Shown: one piece after another, positions 16,170 through 24,688 of the stretch
Layout: each line of letters opens with the position of its first letter
How positions within the stretch are numbered: the stretch's first letter is position 1
Origin: a virus
Length of the DNA: 34,729 bases
Reading direction: 5' to 3' (one strand)
Virus record (IMG/VR): IMGVR_UViG_3300046170_000015
Span: 1 to 34,729 of that record
The notes under the pieces: generated by a model
Databases searched by the model: none
Seen by the model: only the letters and a program-made list of their open reading frames with translations
What the model was told of the DNA's origin: nothing
Program-made: the position numbers and the translations under genes

Positions 16170-16710
16170 CTACTAATCCTTTCGATAGCTGTTGAAAAAA
16201 TGTTTTAGCCTGATGATTGAAAATCTTAATGGCTGTCAGGTTGTCAATCTTAAACCACTCACCTTTTCTATCGTCAGCAAAGTGTGTGAATACCTTGTGC
16301 ATTTCAACTTCCCTTTCATGCCTATTGTCTGTGCTTAACCTAGCAATGATATGGTAATCACGGAAGGGTGATGATGTCTGATATCCATTACATCTGTCAT
16401 CTGCATTAACAGCCTTGCCTACTTTCACCCAATCAGGAAACGCTGGGTTGACAATGGCATAGACTTCGCCCTCAGTAGTACGTTCAATCTGCTCATGTGA
16501 CCAAGCGTCATCTAGTGATTTATATCTTCCGGGTTTCCACAACGGATGATTGTGCGGGATATATTTACCGTTGATATACATTCGCCGCTTATTAGAATAG
16601 TTGTTATACTGTTGCGAACATGACTTACATTGGGTACGTCCTGTATCTTTCCAAGATTCAGACCAGTTGTCCTCTGTTAATTCTACGTTGCAAGAGTTAC
16701 AGGTTTCCAT
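16159..16710 (-). CDS. GIY-YIG-type (T5orf172-like) protein with zinc ribbon
   Basis: A 183-residue protein with two parts. Residues 4-31 hold CNSC...CKSC, a four-cysteine zinc ribbon suited to DNA binding. Residues 82-155 (GEVYAIVNP, then WVKVGKAVNADDR, HEREVEMHKVF and GEWFKI) match the T5orf172/Mug113 branch of the GIY-YIG fold. Relatives include DNA-binding proteins and possible nucleases. The exact GIY-YIG tripeptides are degenerate, so catalysis is uncertain. I chose the second ATG (16710), 7 bases from GGAG; the first ATG (16716) is only one base from it. It overlaps ThyX and may be a free-standing homing-type gene inserted beside it. Confidence 0.75.
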   Translation of the reverse strand: METCNSCNVELTEDNWSESWKDTGRTQCKSCSQQYNNYSNKRRMYINGKYIPHNHPLWKPGRYKSLDDAWSHEQIERTTEGEVYAIVNPAFPDWVKVGKAVNADDRCNGYQTSSPFRDYHIIARLSTDNRHEREVEMHKVFTHFADDRKGEWFKIDNLTAIKIFNHQAKTFFQQLSKGLVDAA

Positions 16711-17344
16711 CCTCATTCTCCTTCATCAATGCGTTCCAACTGTATGGGAACTTAGTTGAACAATAGGCAGAGATTTGCCTAGCTACTTCTTGTACCTCAA
16801 TTTGTGAGGTGCTGTCAAGTCTTAATTGACATACTCTTGCAAATGCATACAAGCTACCTGACCAGTACCATTCTGTATACATATTCTGTGGCAGTACCAT
16901 ACGTGCCATCTCAGGTGCAATGCCTTGCATTATCATCTTGTTGTAGTTCGTCTGCGCAAGCGTAACAATGTCTTCAAGATACATCGAAGGAAAGTATTGT
17001 GACGTAGCTTCTCCACCACTGCCCTGCTTACTGTCTTCTGGCTTTTGCCGCCAAGATATCGGGGTATAGAACTCTGGCTCATTGCTTACGTATCTCCTTG
17101 ATACTTCATTCCAAGATAATCCTACCTGATGCTTGGCTAACTGCCGTGCAATAAAGATAGGTGCCTTAATACGAAACTGTAGAAACACATGACTGAATGG
17201 AGACCAGTGTTTATGCCTTGCTAGATAGTTTATTAGTTTGATGTCCTTATCAGAAAGAGAAGAGGATGTCTTATCGAAAGACACCCTCGCTGCATTTACT
17301 ACTGTAAGGTCACTACCCATGTAGTCAATAAGTTCTACTTTCAT
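16697..17344 (-). CDS. thyX: Flavin-dependent thymidylate synthase ThyX
   Basis: ThyX makes dTMP from dUMP with FAD, NADPH and methylene-tetrahydrofolate, supplying thymidine for phage DNA. The 215-residue length is usual. HWSPFSH (46-52) corresponds to the conserved H-x-S-P-F-x-H substrate region. The signature, normally RHRxxSxNExSxRY, appears here as KHQVGLSWNEVSRRY (71-85), with Arg to Lys and Arg to Gln changes and one extra residue, a form I have seen in marine phage ThyX. Asn79, Glu80, Ser82 and Arg84 are kept. The gene lies downstream of ribonucleotide reductase and overlaps both neighbours, so the dNTP genes are co-expressed. Confidence 0.93.
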   Translation of the reverse strand: MKVELIDYMGSDLTVVNAARVSFDKTSSSLSDKDIKLINYLARHKHWSPFSHVFLQFRIKAPIFIARQLAKHQVGLSWNEVSRRYVSNEPEFYTPISWRQKPEDSKQGSGGEATSQYFPSMYLEDIVTLAQTNYNKMIMQGIAPEMARMVLPQNMYTEWYWSGSLYAFARVCQLRLDSTSQIEVQEVARQISAYCSTKFPYSWNALMKENEDGNL

Positions 17345-17559
17345 GCTTTATCTACATTTTCTACTTCATTCACAGAAGCTACCAACATCTTGGTGAAGGC
17401 ATCCTGCGCTACAACAAGTTGATCTAGGTCAAACCTAGCCTGTGCAGTCTTGCTGTTCAATGAAGCAACATGATTTACCATAGCCTTCTGGTTATCCTCT
17501 AGTTCTTCAAAGTTGTACTCTTTACCATCAATAGTAATCATTCGGTTCTCTTCATTCAT
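17341..17559 (-). CDS. DUF6447-like small protein
   Basis: A 72-residue acidic protein. The start MITIDGKEYNFEELEDNQ (residues 6-23) followed by a long helix (NHVASLNSKTAQARFDLDQL) matches the pattern of phage DUF6447 proteins, whose role is unknown. I chose the ATG at 17559 because GGAG is 9 bases upstream; the longer frame to 17652 would run through the adjacent small gene. Its stop overlaps the ThyX start and its start overlaps the preceding stop (ATGAATGA), so translation is likely coupled. Confidence 0.7.
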   Translation of the reverse strand: MNEENRMITIDGKEYNFEELEDNQKAMVNHVASLNSKTAQARFDLDQLVVAQDAFTKMLVASVNEVENVDKA

Positions 17560-17692
17560 TCTCTTTCTCCTTTTCTTTCTGTTTAAGTTTCTGCCATTCC
17601 TCATAACTAGGATGGCTACGTGGGGGGTTGTACTGTACCCAACCATCCCCACGCTTCCACACTAACTTACCACTAAGCTGCTGCGATGTCAA
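17552..17692 (-). CDS. Small basic protein between RNR and the DUF6447-like gene
   Basis: An open frame of 46 residues fills the gap between the ribonucleotide reductase stop and the next gene. It reads LVWKRGDGWVQYNPP then RSHPSYEEWQKLKQKEKEK and ends in a charged helix. The body (Trp, Tyr and Pro clusters, then a helix) looks like real protein rather than random sequence, and the stop overlaps the next start. The start is unsure: TTG at 17692, or GTG at 17662 giving 36 residues; neither has a strong ribosome site. No family recognised. Confidence 0.5.
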   Translation of the reverse strand: MTSQQLSGKLVWKRGDGWVQYNPPRSHPSYEEWQKLKQKEKEKENE

Positions 17693-19605
17693 CTATTTCA
17701 CACACCCCTGCAGTACAGGCTAACTCACGCCCACCTGAAGTGGTGTCTTCCTTTTCAAAGTCACTCAGCTTAGTCCAGTCAACCTTCTTAGGCATCTTCT
17801 TCTTGAACTCAGCGTACTGTTCAGCATCAATGTCCTGATACGGTGCTTGCTGGTATGTGTGTTCACTGAAGGGCAGGAAGCTGATGCCACTCACCTCATC
17901 AAAATGTTCGTACACCCAAGCACCTACATCCATCCACTCATTCTCTTTGACTGAGATAGTGACTGAAGGCTTTGTGTTCACACCAATGACGCTGATAGGT
18001 AAGCCACAGTTCAAGCTGTTCAATGGCAGTCATACCAGTACGTGTTACCGCACCGTTGGGTGACTTCATCGGGAAGCTAAACACTGTAGTGCTATCAGGC
18101 TTCATTACGTCAGGCTCCGCTGGGATACCTTCAGCAACCAAGAACTGTGTCAGTGGGTCTTTGTTATCGCCACGTACTGTACGAATGTAGTACGGATTGT
18201 GACGTGCATGAATACCACTGGCTGCATCAGTAAGCTGCGACACAGTACCACTAGGCTTGACACAAGTGACAGCCGTAGACTGTGGGATTTTAAGCTGCTT
18301 AGACATAGCTTCGTTAACAATCACTGCCTCTGCACGTAAGATTTCAAGTGCAGTCTCTAGCTTACCACCAGAAGTAGCAGTCAAAGAATTGTCCATGATG
18401 CCTGTCAGTGACACGCCAAGCAACCGTTCTTCTTCAGTATTCTTCTGCCAAATCTTACGCAGATACTTGAAGTTAGTTAGTGTCGCTTGGAATGTGCCAA
18501 GGATTGTAGCCAATCGTACCTTCTCTTTTAGTGTAGCAAGAGTATCTGACTCACGTACTACTACCTCAGACAAGTTACAGAACTGATATGGACGCAAGAT
18601 AATTTCACTGCAAGGGTTGCAACCGAAATCATGTTCTGTCTCACGTCTACCATTCTTTTCTGCCTGCTTCTTAGCTGACTGACGATTGAAGATGCCACGC
18701 TCACCTGACTTGCTGTCATACAAAGACAACCACTCACGCATGAATGTACCCATCTCAGGCTTAGTCTTGTATGCTACAGAGTTATTAGCCAACGCACGTT
18801 GACCCTCATTCTCCCACCACTGACCTGACTTGGCATGTGCCATCTGGTCATCGTTAAGATTAGACAATGAAATCAATGCACTACGGCGTACACCACCGAC
18901 AACTACAACCTCACCAATCTTACACATGATGTCGTGACACTCAATTGGATACAGCCTACGTCCAGCAGCACCCTTGAACTTTTGAATACAGAACTCAAAC
19001 AATTCAATAAGGGGCTGTGGACCTGATGCACGACCACCAAATGTCTTTAGCCGTGCGCCAGCAGGACGTACTTCGCTGACATCGAACTTAGGTATTTGTC
19101 CACTATACAGCATAGCAATTAATTCCTTCAGTGACTTAGCCCAACCCGGACGTGAATCACCTACCTTAATTACTGTGTCTGTATTATGGAACTCTTCGCT
19201 AACCATCGGTAGCTTCTCAATGCAATGACGCTCAACGCTGAAGCCAACGCCAGTGCCACACATCAAGATGTACATAGACTCGTCAAAGGCACGAGGGCTA
19301 TCCACAGGTACGTATGAACAGTTGTATCCACCTACGTGGCAACGATCTAGTGCTGGCCCAGCAGTCATCAATGCCCTCATAGAAGGCATGATAGACTGGT
19401 TGAGTACAGCTTCTTCCAGTTCACCTCTTAGTGTGTCTGGTAGCTTATAGCCATTGTTAGTACGCAAATGGCTAGCCATATAATCAAAGTATCTAGTGAC
19501 AGTTTCACCCCATGTCTCCCTTCGCTGTTCGTCTTCTTTCCATCTTGCATAGCGTGAAAGTGCTATGAAGTTCTGATAGTCTGTTGGTAATGTGTTGCTA
19601 ATCAT
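17673..19605 (-). CDS. Class II (B12-dependent) ribonucleotide reductase, frameshifted near the 3' end
   Basis: This enzyme reduces ribonucleotides to deoxyribonucleotides with adenosylcobalamin. Cys96 (YNCSY) and Cys343 (FCNL) match the redox pair, Cys332 and Glu334 in NPCSE match the thiyl-radical site with the spacing of monomeric RTPR, and CVKPSGTVSQL is the phosphate-binding loop. The C-terminal CTAGVC supplies the shuttle cysteines. As written, one frame (19605-17938) ends in a short wrong tail and the last 100 residues are in another frame. Dropping one base at 17970-17973 (AAAG) gives a continuous 643-residue protein reading WCEHKPSVTISV. Without repair the enzyme lacks the shuttle cysteines and should not turn over. 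No ATP-cone is present. Confidence 0.92.
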
Positions 19606-19612
19606 AAGTTGG

Positions 19613-19774
19613 TTACTCCGTTACTGTTCTAATGTTTTTGATACTGGCACCTTCTATATCGTAGAAGTATTCGTTAATGCCATCTTCTAATTCCTCACCT
19701 ACTCTACCATCGGCAGGGATAGGGTATTCATCTTCGTCTACGTCAAGGGTAATGAACATCTTAACTCTTATCAT
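19613..19774 (-). CDS. Small acidic protein upstream of RNR
   Basis: A 53-residue protein starting at an ATG inside the end of the DUF3310 gene and stopping 7 bases before the reductase start. It reads MIRVKMFITLDVDEDEYPIP, then a helical GRVGEELEDGINEYFYDIEG and a final beta strand. The beta-alpha-beta look and acidic charge resemble small hypothetical proteins I know from marine phages in this neighbourhood. No function is known. Its stop-proximal GGAG could serve as the ribosome site of the reductase. Confidence 0.7.
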   Translation of the reverse strand: MIRVKMFITLDVDEDEYPIPADGRVGEELEDGINEYFYDIEGASIKNIRTVTE

Positions 19775-20060
19775 GTGCCATTACCTCTTCAATCAACTTG
19801 TCCAGATACCACTGCGCTTTCTTTAAGTCCTCAAGTGGTTTGTCCTTGTAGTCAAAACGCCACAGGTATTTCATAATGTTACCCTGCAGGTAGTACTTGA
19901 ACCCGTCACCAGTTGCAGCAGAGATAGCGTGTATACATTCAATGCCTGTCTGGTTGTAGTGTGGTGGACTGTTGACCATATCAACATTGCCCCAAGCTTG
20001 CTTGCCTGCTTGTTCTGCCTCTTCCATCATCTTTGCTTTCATAAACGCATCATGTCTCAT
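19761..20060 (-). CDS. DUF3310 (SaV-like) protein
   Basis: A 99-residue protein. VNSPPHYNQTGIECIHAI (residues 29-46), then YLQGNIMKYLWRF and DLKKAQWYLDKLI, is the DUF3310 signature, common in phages and often labelled nucleotide kinase without proof. The protein probably acts in nucleotide metabolism, as it sits upstream of ribonucleotide reductase and ThyX. It starts by an ATGA overlap with the preceding gene and overlaps the small acidic gene downstream. Confidence 0.88.
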   Translation of the reverse strand: MRHDAFMKAKMMEEAEQAGKQAWGNVDMVNSPPHYNQTGIECIHAISAATGDGFKYYLQGNIMKYLWRFDYKDKPLEDLKKAQWYLDKLIEEVMAHDKS

Positions 20061-20428
20061 GCTGAACCTCCTGTCTTTGTGTTGAAGTTAAGGTGTACTA
20101 CATTGCCATCATATGTCTTCTCTACACCAGCTTCTTCCTCTAGTTCTACATCAATATCCATCTCTGTGTCAATAACTTTTGTTACATATTCATGTACAAT
20201 ATTACGAAATTCTTCTATCTCTTCCATGACAGGTACGGAAGAACACATCATCTTAGCAAGATGCATCACCTGATAATAGTCATCATCATCCATAGGATTA
20301 TCTGGCATTGCCATAATAGATATGTCAACTTCACCTGACCACGTACCATCATCATTAGCGAATGGCCTAACACGTATAAGGAAGTCTTCTGTGTTTACTT
20401 CTTTGGATAGTTTCTCCATCATGTCCAT
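20057..20428 (-). CDS. Acidic protein of unknown function
   Basis: A 123-residue acidic protein with an AAGGAG ribosome site overlapping the endonuclease I stop. It contains IRVRPFANDDGTWSGEVDIS (beta strands), a DDDDYYQVMHLAKMM helix and a strongly acidic EMDIDVELEEEAG stretch. I recognise no domain, but similar proteins lie near endonuclease I in marine phages. Its place inside the replication and nucleotide operon suggests an accessory role there. It could mimic DNA by charge, but that is speculation. Confidence 0.65.
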   Translation of the reverse strand: MDMMEKLSKEVNTEDFLIRVRPFANDDGTWSGEVDISIMAMPDNPMDDDDYYQVMHLAKMMCSSVPVMEEIEEFRNIVHEYVTKVIDTEMDIDVELEEEAGVEKTYDGNVVHLNFNTKTGGSA

Positions 20429-20430
20429 AC

Positions 20431-20883
20431 TTATCTCCTTTTCACTTTTGTGCCGCCAAACTTAATAAACTTTGGATGCTTGTTCTTACCCTTCTCCTTC
20501 AACCAATCTTCAGGAATTATCCTGTCATAGTATCTGAAGCCGTGCTTAATGCACCAGTCTGCATATGAAGACTTGGCACCCTTACTTAACTTAGCCTTGC
20601 TGTTAGTAAACACAAAGCGTATGTCCAGCTTGGGATGCTGCTTCTTAATAGCGATATGCTTTCGCCTGTCTGCTGCCATGAACCTGCCCTTTGTCTCAAT
20701 GATGATACCATTGTTGAGTACAAAGTCAGGAGTATAGGTGCGGTAGGCTAGGTCTTCCCATTCAATCTTGATGTTCTCGTAGTCATACTTGACCTTGTGT
20801 TCATCAAGATAAATGGATAGCTTGTGTTCTAGCCCACTGCGATACCCATGTTTTATCGCCATGCGCCGTGCTTTATGGAGCAA
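20431..20883 (-). CDS. T7-like endonuclease I (Holliday junction resolvase)
   Basis: Endonuclease I cuts branched DNA, resolving junctions before packaging and helping break host DNA. Residues SGLEHKL (16-22), TPDFVL (51-56) and ETKG (63-66) give the active site Glu19, Asp53, Glu63 and Lys65, equivalent to Glu20, Asp55, Glu65 and Lys67 of T7 gp3. The 150-residue size fits. The TTG start at 20883 has GGAG at good distance inside the end of the upstream nuclease gene; an ATG at 20862 is possible but lacks a ribosome site. It lies next to the recombination exonuclease, as expected for coupled recombination and resolution. Confidence 0.92.
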   Translation of the reverse strand: MLHKARRMAIKHGYRSGLEHKLSIYLDEHKVKYDYENIKIEWEDLAYRTYTPDFVLNNGIIIETKGRFMAADRRKHIAIKKQHPKLDIRFVFTNSKAKLSKGAKSSYADWCIKHGFRYYDRIIPEDWLKEKGKNKHPKFIKFGGTKVKRR

Positions 20884-21727
20884 TTACATCTCCAATATAG
20901 CTGACGGTAGGCGGGTTCTTAGCCTGTGACATTACTGCAGGACGCTCAGTAAGATTATCCCAACAATCAAAACGATAGTTGCAGAATTTGCATCCATCAT
21001 TAAGGACTTTATTACCTGTTGGCTTGCCACGAAAAGTCTCAGGCACTGGTTCAAAACATCTTTCAAACTTGTTCTCCTTTACTGATTTTACTGTGGTCTC
21101 AATCTTAGCAAGTTCAGCGTCCATATCAAGACCTGTAGCCGGTACATACTTGAACGCACCGTTAGCTTTATTGACTACCCACCATCCACCAGCACGTTTG
21201 CCTGATGCTTTAGCGTACCCAGCTAGCTGTCCTACGTATCCAAAACCATCACCACTGGCAAGGGTGTCAAAGGACTCAAACTTGTTTCTGTATGACCAGT
21301 CTGAAGCTGATTTAATATCATCGACAGCATCGTCAATGACAATATCATATGAGCCGTTAATGCTAGTATCCCCAACGTCCAGAGTAACTTTCTCAGTGTC
21401 TTCATAGTTAACTCCTGCTTCCTTGAGTAGTCCTTTGAAGACAGCTTCAACGATGTCTCCAATCATCATGTTCATTATGAATGTGGTAGGGAAAGGTAAG
21501 GCAACTTCCGGTTTGTTCTTATCGTACCATAGCTGACAGGTAGGTCTGCCAACATTAGACATACGAATACGGAAGTCGCCTCGTTTGTTTCCCCCACCAA
21601 ACTGACGTTGCAATGCATCAGATATGTCTGTTGCTACCTGTTTAATGGTATCCGCAGACATTGTGCTATCACCTTTGACAGCACTATCCATGTATTGATG
21701 CAACGCCAGTTCAGCAGGATGGTTCAT
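20873..21727 (-). CDS. Cas4/RecB-like Fe-S exonuclease
   Basis: A 284-residue PD-(D/E)XK nuclease. Asp128 (GSYDIV), Asp137 and Lys139 (DDIKSAS), and Gln167 (YVGQLAGYA) match the RecB-family catalytic motifs. Cys64 (PTCQLWY) with Cys246, Cys249 and Cys255 (CKFCNYRFDC) form the one-plus-three cysteine pattern of Cas4 and AddB nucleases that hold a 4Fe-4S cluster. It likely digests ends for recombination or degrades host DNA, replacing the T7 gp6 exonuclease. It sits directly after the putative SSB, with a one-base TAATG overlap. Confidence 0.85.
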   Translation of the reverse strand: MNHPAELALHQYMDSAVKGDSTMSADTIKQVATDISDALQRQFGGGNKRGDFRIRMSNVGRPTCQLWYDKNKPEVALPFPTTFIMNMMIGDIVEAVFKGLLKEAGVNYEDTEKVTLDVGDTSINGSYDIVIDDAVDDIKSASDWSYRNKFESFDTLASGDGFGYVGQLAGYAKASGKRAGGWWVVNKANGAFKYVPATGLDMDAELAKIETTVKSVKENKFERCFEPVPETFRGKPTGNKVLNDGCKFCNYRFDCWDNLTERPAVMSQAKNPPTVSYIGDVIAP

Positions 21728-22605
21728 TATGCCACCTCTTCTTCAAACTCTACATCAACTACACCGTCAATGTCTACCTCATCCAAGCCAGCATCGTTAC
21801 TGCTTGTTGCTTTCTCTGCATAGGTATTGATGATGTACTCGTTGTAGTTAGTAACCCACGCCATGAAGTCACCAAACATTGTCTGGTCTTCCTGTGTAAG
21901 TTCCACAGAATTGGTAACATCCAGTGATGTAGTCGGAACATAGAAGCTGTTACCGTTAGGTAGCTTACGCTCTTCTGTGTTCAGTGTTACATTGTGCTGC
22001 ACTGGCAACCGCTTCATCTTAGCAAGCTGTGTAAACACATTGCCTACAGTCTTAAACGCATCCCGGTTCTCTACTTCCCAGATGAATGAGGTAGTACCTA
22101 AGTCTACAGGATTACCATCCGCATCTTTTGGATTAACCAACTCAACTGTACCAAGCACAACACGTACACGCTTGATTGAACGGATGAGTTCCTTGGTTGC
22201 ATCTGGCAGAGACTTGAAGTCTTCAATCCAACCAGATGGTTTACCACAGTTAAAGCCACCGTCATTGTCTTTTAAGTCCATGTTAAGCGTATCAGCCATG
22301 ACAGTCTTGACGTAACGATTAGGTGTGCCAGCACTACCCATCACAAACTTCTTGTACATGAAGCGTTGTAAGAATGGACGCATTACTGCTGACTCTGCAT
22401 AGTATGTAGGGCCATCAGGAATCTCTAGCTTGTATGTACCACCCTTAACCTTGATGGTATCTGAACCAAGGATAGGGCTGTGGTTGATGCGTAGTCGAGC
22501 AAGGAACATACCCTGCTTCTTCTGCGATGGTGCTTCGTTAGCAATGCCCATAGCCTTTGCCATCTCAGCATAGTTATTCGTATCAATTGTAGTAAGATCG
22601 TTCAT
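21727..22605 (-). CDS. Putative single-stranded DNA-binding protein
   Basis: The ATG at 22605 is 9 bases from AAGGAG and gives 292 residues. The body is beta-rich with many aromatic and basic residues (RLRINHSPIL, KVKGGTYKLEIPDGPTYYA), and it ends in an acidic tail (DVEFEEEVA). Such a tail is the partner-docking element of phage and bacterial SSB proteins, for example T7 gp2.5. Its position between DNA polymerase and exonuclease supports a replication and recombination role. I do not see a clear OB-fold signature by eye, so the function is inferred from context and the tail. Confidence 0.65.
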   Translation of the reverse strand: MNDLTTIDTNNYAEMAKAMGIANEAPSQKKQGMFLARLRINHSPILGSDTIKVKGGTYKLEIPDGPTYYAESAVMRPFLQRFMYKKFVMGSAGTPNRYVKTVMADTLNMDLKDNDGGFNCGKPSGWIEDFKSLPDATKELIRSIKRVRVVLGTVELVNPKDADGNPVDLGTTSFIWEVENRDAFKTVGNVFTQLAKMKRLPVQHNVTLNTEERKLPNGNSFYVPTTSLDVTNSVELTQEDQTMFGDFMAWVTNYNEYIINTYAEKATSSNDAGLDEVDIDGVVDVEFEEEVA

Positions 22606-22645
22606 GTTTATTAACTCCTTTTCAGTTGTAAGATGCATAGTTATA

Positions 22646-24688
22646 TCAGGTTACGTCCTTAACGTCAAGCCAATTCGGACCTATTTTTGCCTCTAATAAT
22701 AGAGGAACATTGAACTCAACACCCCAACGTAGGGTGATGAGTTCGGGTAGTGCTTTATTAGTAGCGTCTATGACATTGATAACCTGCGTTTCTTCGTCAG
22801 GATGTACATCAATAACGATACTGTCATGCACTGAATTTACTATACACGATTTCATACCCTGTAGCAACTCATCAATGTGCAGTAAAGCAATCGGAACAAT
22901 ATCCGCTGTAGCGAATGACTGCACAGGGTAATTCTTGATCTGTGTAAAGTGTGATACACGTCCAGTGTGTTTACGTACTACATCAGGGAACGCAAACTCA
23001 CGACCACTGGGCGTGGTAATCTTTTGTGTGGCTATAGCTTCTTTAGCCAGTCGGGTATGCCAAGCTGCCACCCCTTTGTACTTGCTGTTGAAGTGTTCGT
23101 AGTACGCTGCTTCCGCTTTTGTTCTGCCGAAGCCTGTCGCACCGTAGAGTGGTGCAAACGTGTGAGCCTTCGCATCTTGGCGAGACGTAGGCTGACCAGC
23201 ATCGGTAATAACTTTAGCGGTATATGAGTGTACATCAAACCCAGTAGATACTTCCTCAATTGCTACCTCATCTTGTGATAAATAAGCGGCAGCACGGAAC
23301 TCAAGCTGTGCGAAGTCAGCTTCCATTACCTTGCCACCATCGAATCGTGACACGAAGACTTTCTTTACAGGGAACGTACCGCCACGTGGCATGTTCTGCA
23401 TGTTAGGATCAGCACCAGAGAAGCGACCAGTAGATGTGCGATGTTGTAGTAAACGCACATGCAACTTGCCATCCTGCTTTGTGTAGTTACTGATACCCTC
23501 AACGAATGAAGATAGGTATGTGTCAACTGCACTGAGCCTACGTACCTTAGATAAGAAGTCAACGGCATCAGTCATGCCACGCTGCTTGGCAGCCGACTCT
23601 AGTATCTCAAGGTTTTGTTTGCTGGTACTGAAACCATTTGCACTAGCCCACTTAGGTGAAGGTGGCTTGAACTTTAGCCCCGCCAGTTCCACATCAGGTA
23701 TAAGAAGATAACCAGCCCCATCACAGCGTGTACATTTATTAGTTCTAGCAAATGGTGTACCATCTTTCTTAACCTTTCGTATCTGTCCAGTGCCATTGCA
23801 GTCACTACATTGCTTTGCATTGGTCTTGTGTATCTTGTCTGTGCCGCCAGCAATCAAGCTGCGGAAGTCAGCGTCTGACATATAGGGATCAATAGCATTA
23901 CCCCAATATGGTTTGTCCGTTACCTTGCGGCTATAGATAACCCAAGACAATTGCTCTGGGCTGTTGAGGTTGATGGGTGTGTCACCCATAACCCTACGCA
24001 CATGAGCCTGTAGGTCAGAGATTAGCTGCTGCTTCTCCTGCTCAAACTCTGTACGCACCTCGTCTAGTTTAGACAAGTCAACAGCAAAGCCTGTCTGATA
24101 TATCTTAGTCAGGCATTTAGCTACACGATTAGTCAGTCGTGCAGTAGATAATAGACCTGCATCAGCAGTAGTGTTAAGCCGCTGCCATAGTCGGTCAGCA
24201 AGTTGCTGAGTAGCATGAAGGTCAGCAGATAGATACTCACTCAACTCAGCGTGAGGTATCTGGCTTGTATTGTATCCCTTCTTGAAGTACTCCTTGAGTG
24301 TGTCTTGCTTCTTAGTGTCTAGGTTGTACCGTTCAGCGCAAGCCTCAAGAGATAGAGGTTCTTTCAGACCACGCTGTAGTACATACTCGACAAGCATAGT
24401 GTCAAACACTGCGCCATCGTACTTGAAGCCAGACTCCCACAGCCATAGCAAGTCATGTGCTACGTTGTGGCATATGAGTACAGTGGTCTGGTCAAGCCAA
24501 TCTTGTACTATTGTATGACCATCTGCATCTGCATCAACCTCATTGTGGTCAAAGGTAACGATACATTCATCACCTCTGTCGTTAAGCATGCCAACCATAG
24601 TCAGTGAGTTGTCAGGCTCAAAGGGGTCAAGGTGTAGCTTGCCATCACGTTTGGTAGTCGTATTCTCTACATCAAGTGTTAGTTTCAT
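22646..24688 (-). CDS. Family A DNA polymerase with DnaJ-type zinc finger (HMO-2011 type)
   Basis: This is the replicative polymerase, 680 residues. The 3'-5' exonuclease shows Asp6 and Glu8 (LDVEN), Asp79 (HNVAHDL) and Asp156 (SADLHA). The polymerase shows motif A with Asp458 (EADFAQLEFR), motif B (Arg503, Lys507, Phe511, Tyr515) and motif C His621-Asp622. Phe511 equals Phe762 of E. coli Pol I. Between the domains, Cys294/Cys297 and Cys319/Cys322 form two CxxCxGxG units of a DnaJ-like zinc finger, as described for phage HMO-2011. It may help contact DNA or a processivity partner. Motif C reads HDS instead of HDE. The gene overlaps the nuclease-like gene upstream. Confidence 0.95.
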   Translation of the reverse strand: MKLTLDVENTTTKRDGKLHLDPFEPDNSLTMVGMLNDRGDECIVTFDHNEVDADADGHTIVQDWLDQTTVLICHNVAHDLLWLWESGFKYDGAVFDTMLVEYVLQRGLKEPLSLEACAERYNLDTKKQDTLKEYFKKGYNTSQIPHAELSEYLSADLHATQQLADRLWQRLNTTADAGLLSTARLTNRVAKCLTKIYQTGFAVDLSKLDEVRTEFEQEKQQLISDLQAHVRRVMGDTPINLNSPEQLSWVIYSRKVTDKPYWGNAIDPYMSDADFRSLIAGGTDKIHKTNAKQCSDCNGTGQIRKVKKDGTPFARTNKCTRCDGAGYLLIPDVELAGLKFKPPSPKWASANGFSTSKQNLEILESAAKQRGMTDAVDFLSKVRRLSAVDTYLSSFVEGISNYTKQDGKLHVRLLQHRTSTGRFSGADPNMQNMPRGGTFPVKKVFVSRFDGGKVMEADFAQLEFRAAAYLSQDEVAIEEVSTGFDVHSYTAKVITDAGQPTSRQDAKAHTFAPLYGATGFGRTKAEAAYYEHFNSKYKGVAAWHTRLAKEAIATQKITTPSGREFAFPDVVRKHTGRVSHFTQIKNYPVQSFATADIVPIALLHIDELLQGMKSCIVNSVHDSIVIDVHPDEETQVINVIDATNKALPELITLRWGVEFNVPLLLEAKIGPNWLDVKDVT

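Noticed and set aside
17970-17973. Programmed +1 recoding in the reductase
   Set aside because: No slow codon, internal ribosome-binding stimulator or overlapping stop as in prfB is visible, and four other genes show similar one-base insertions, so error is simpler.
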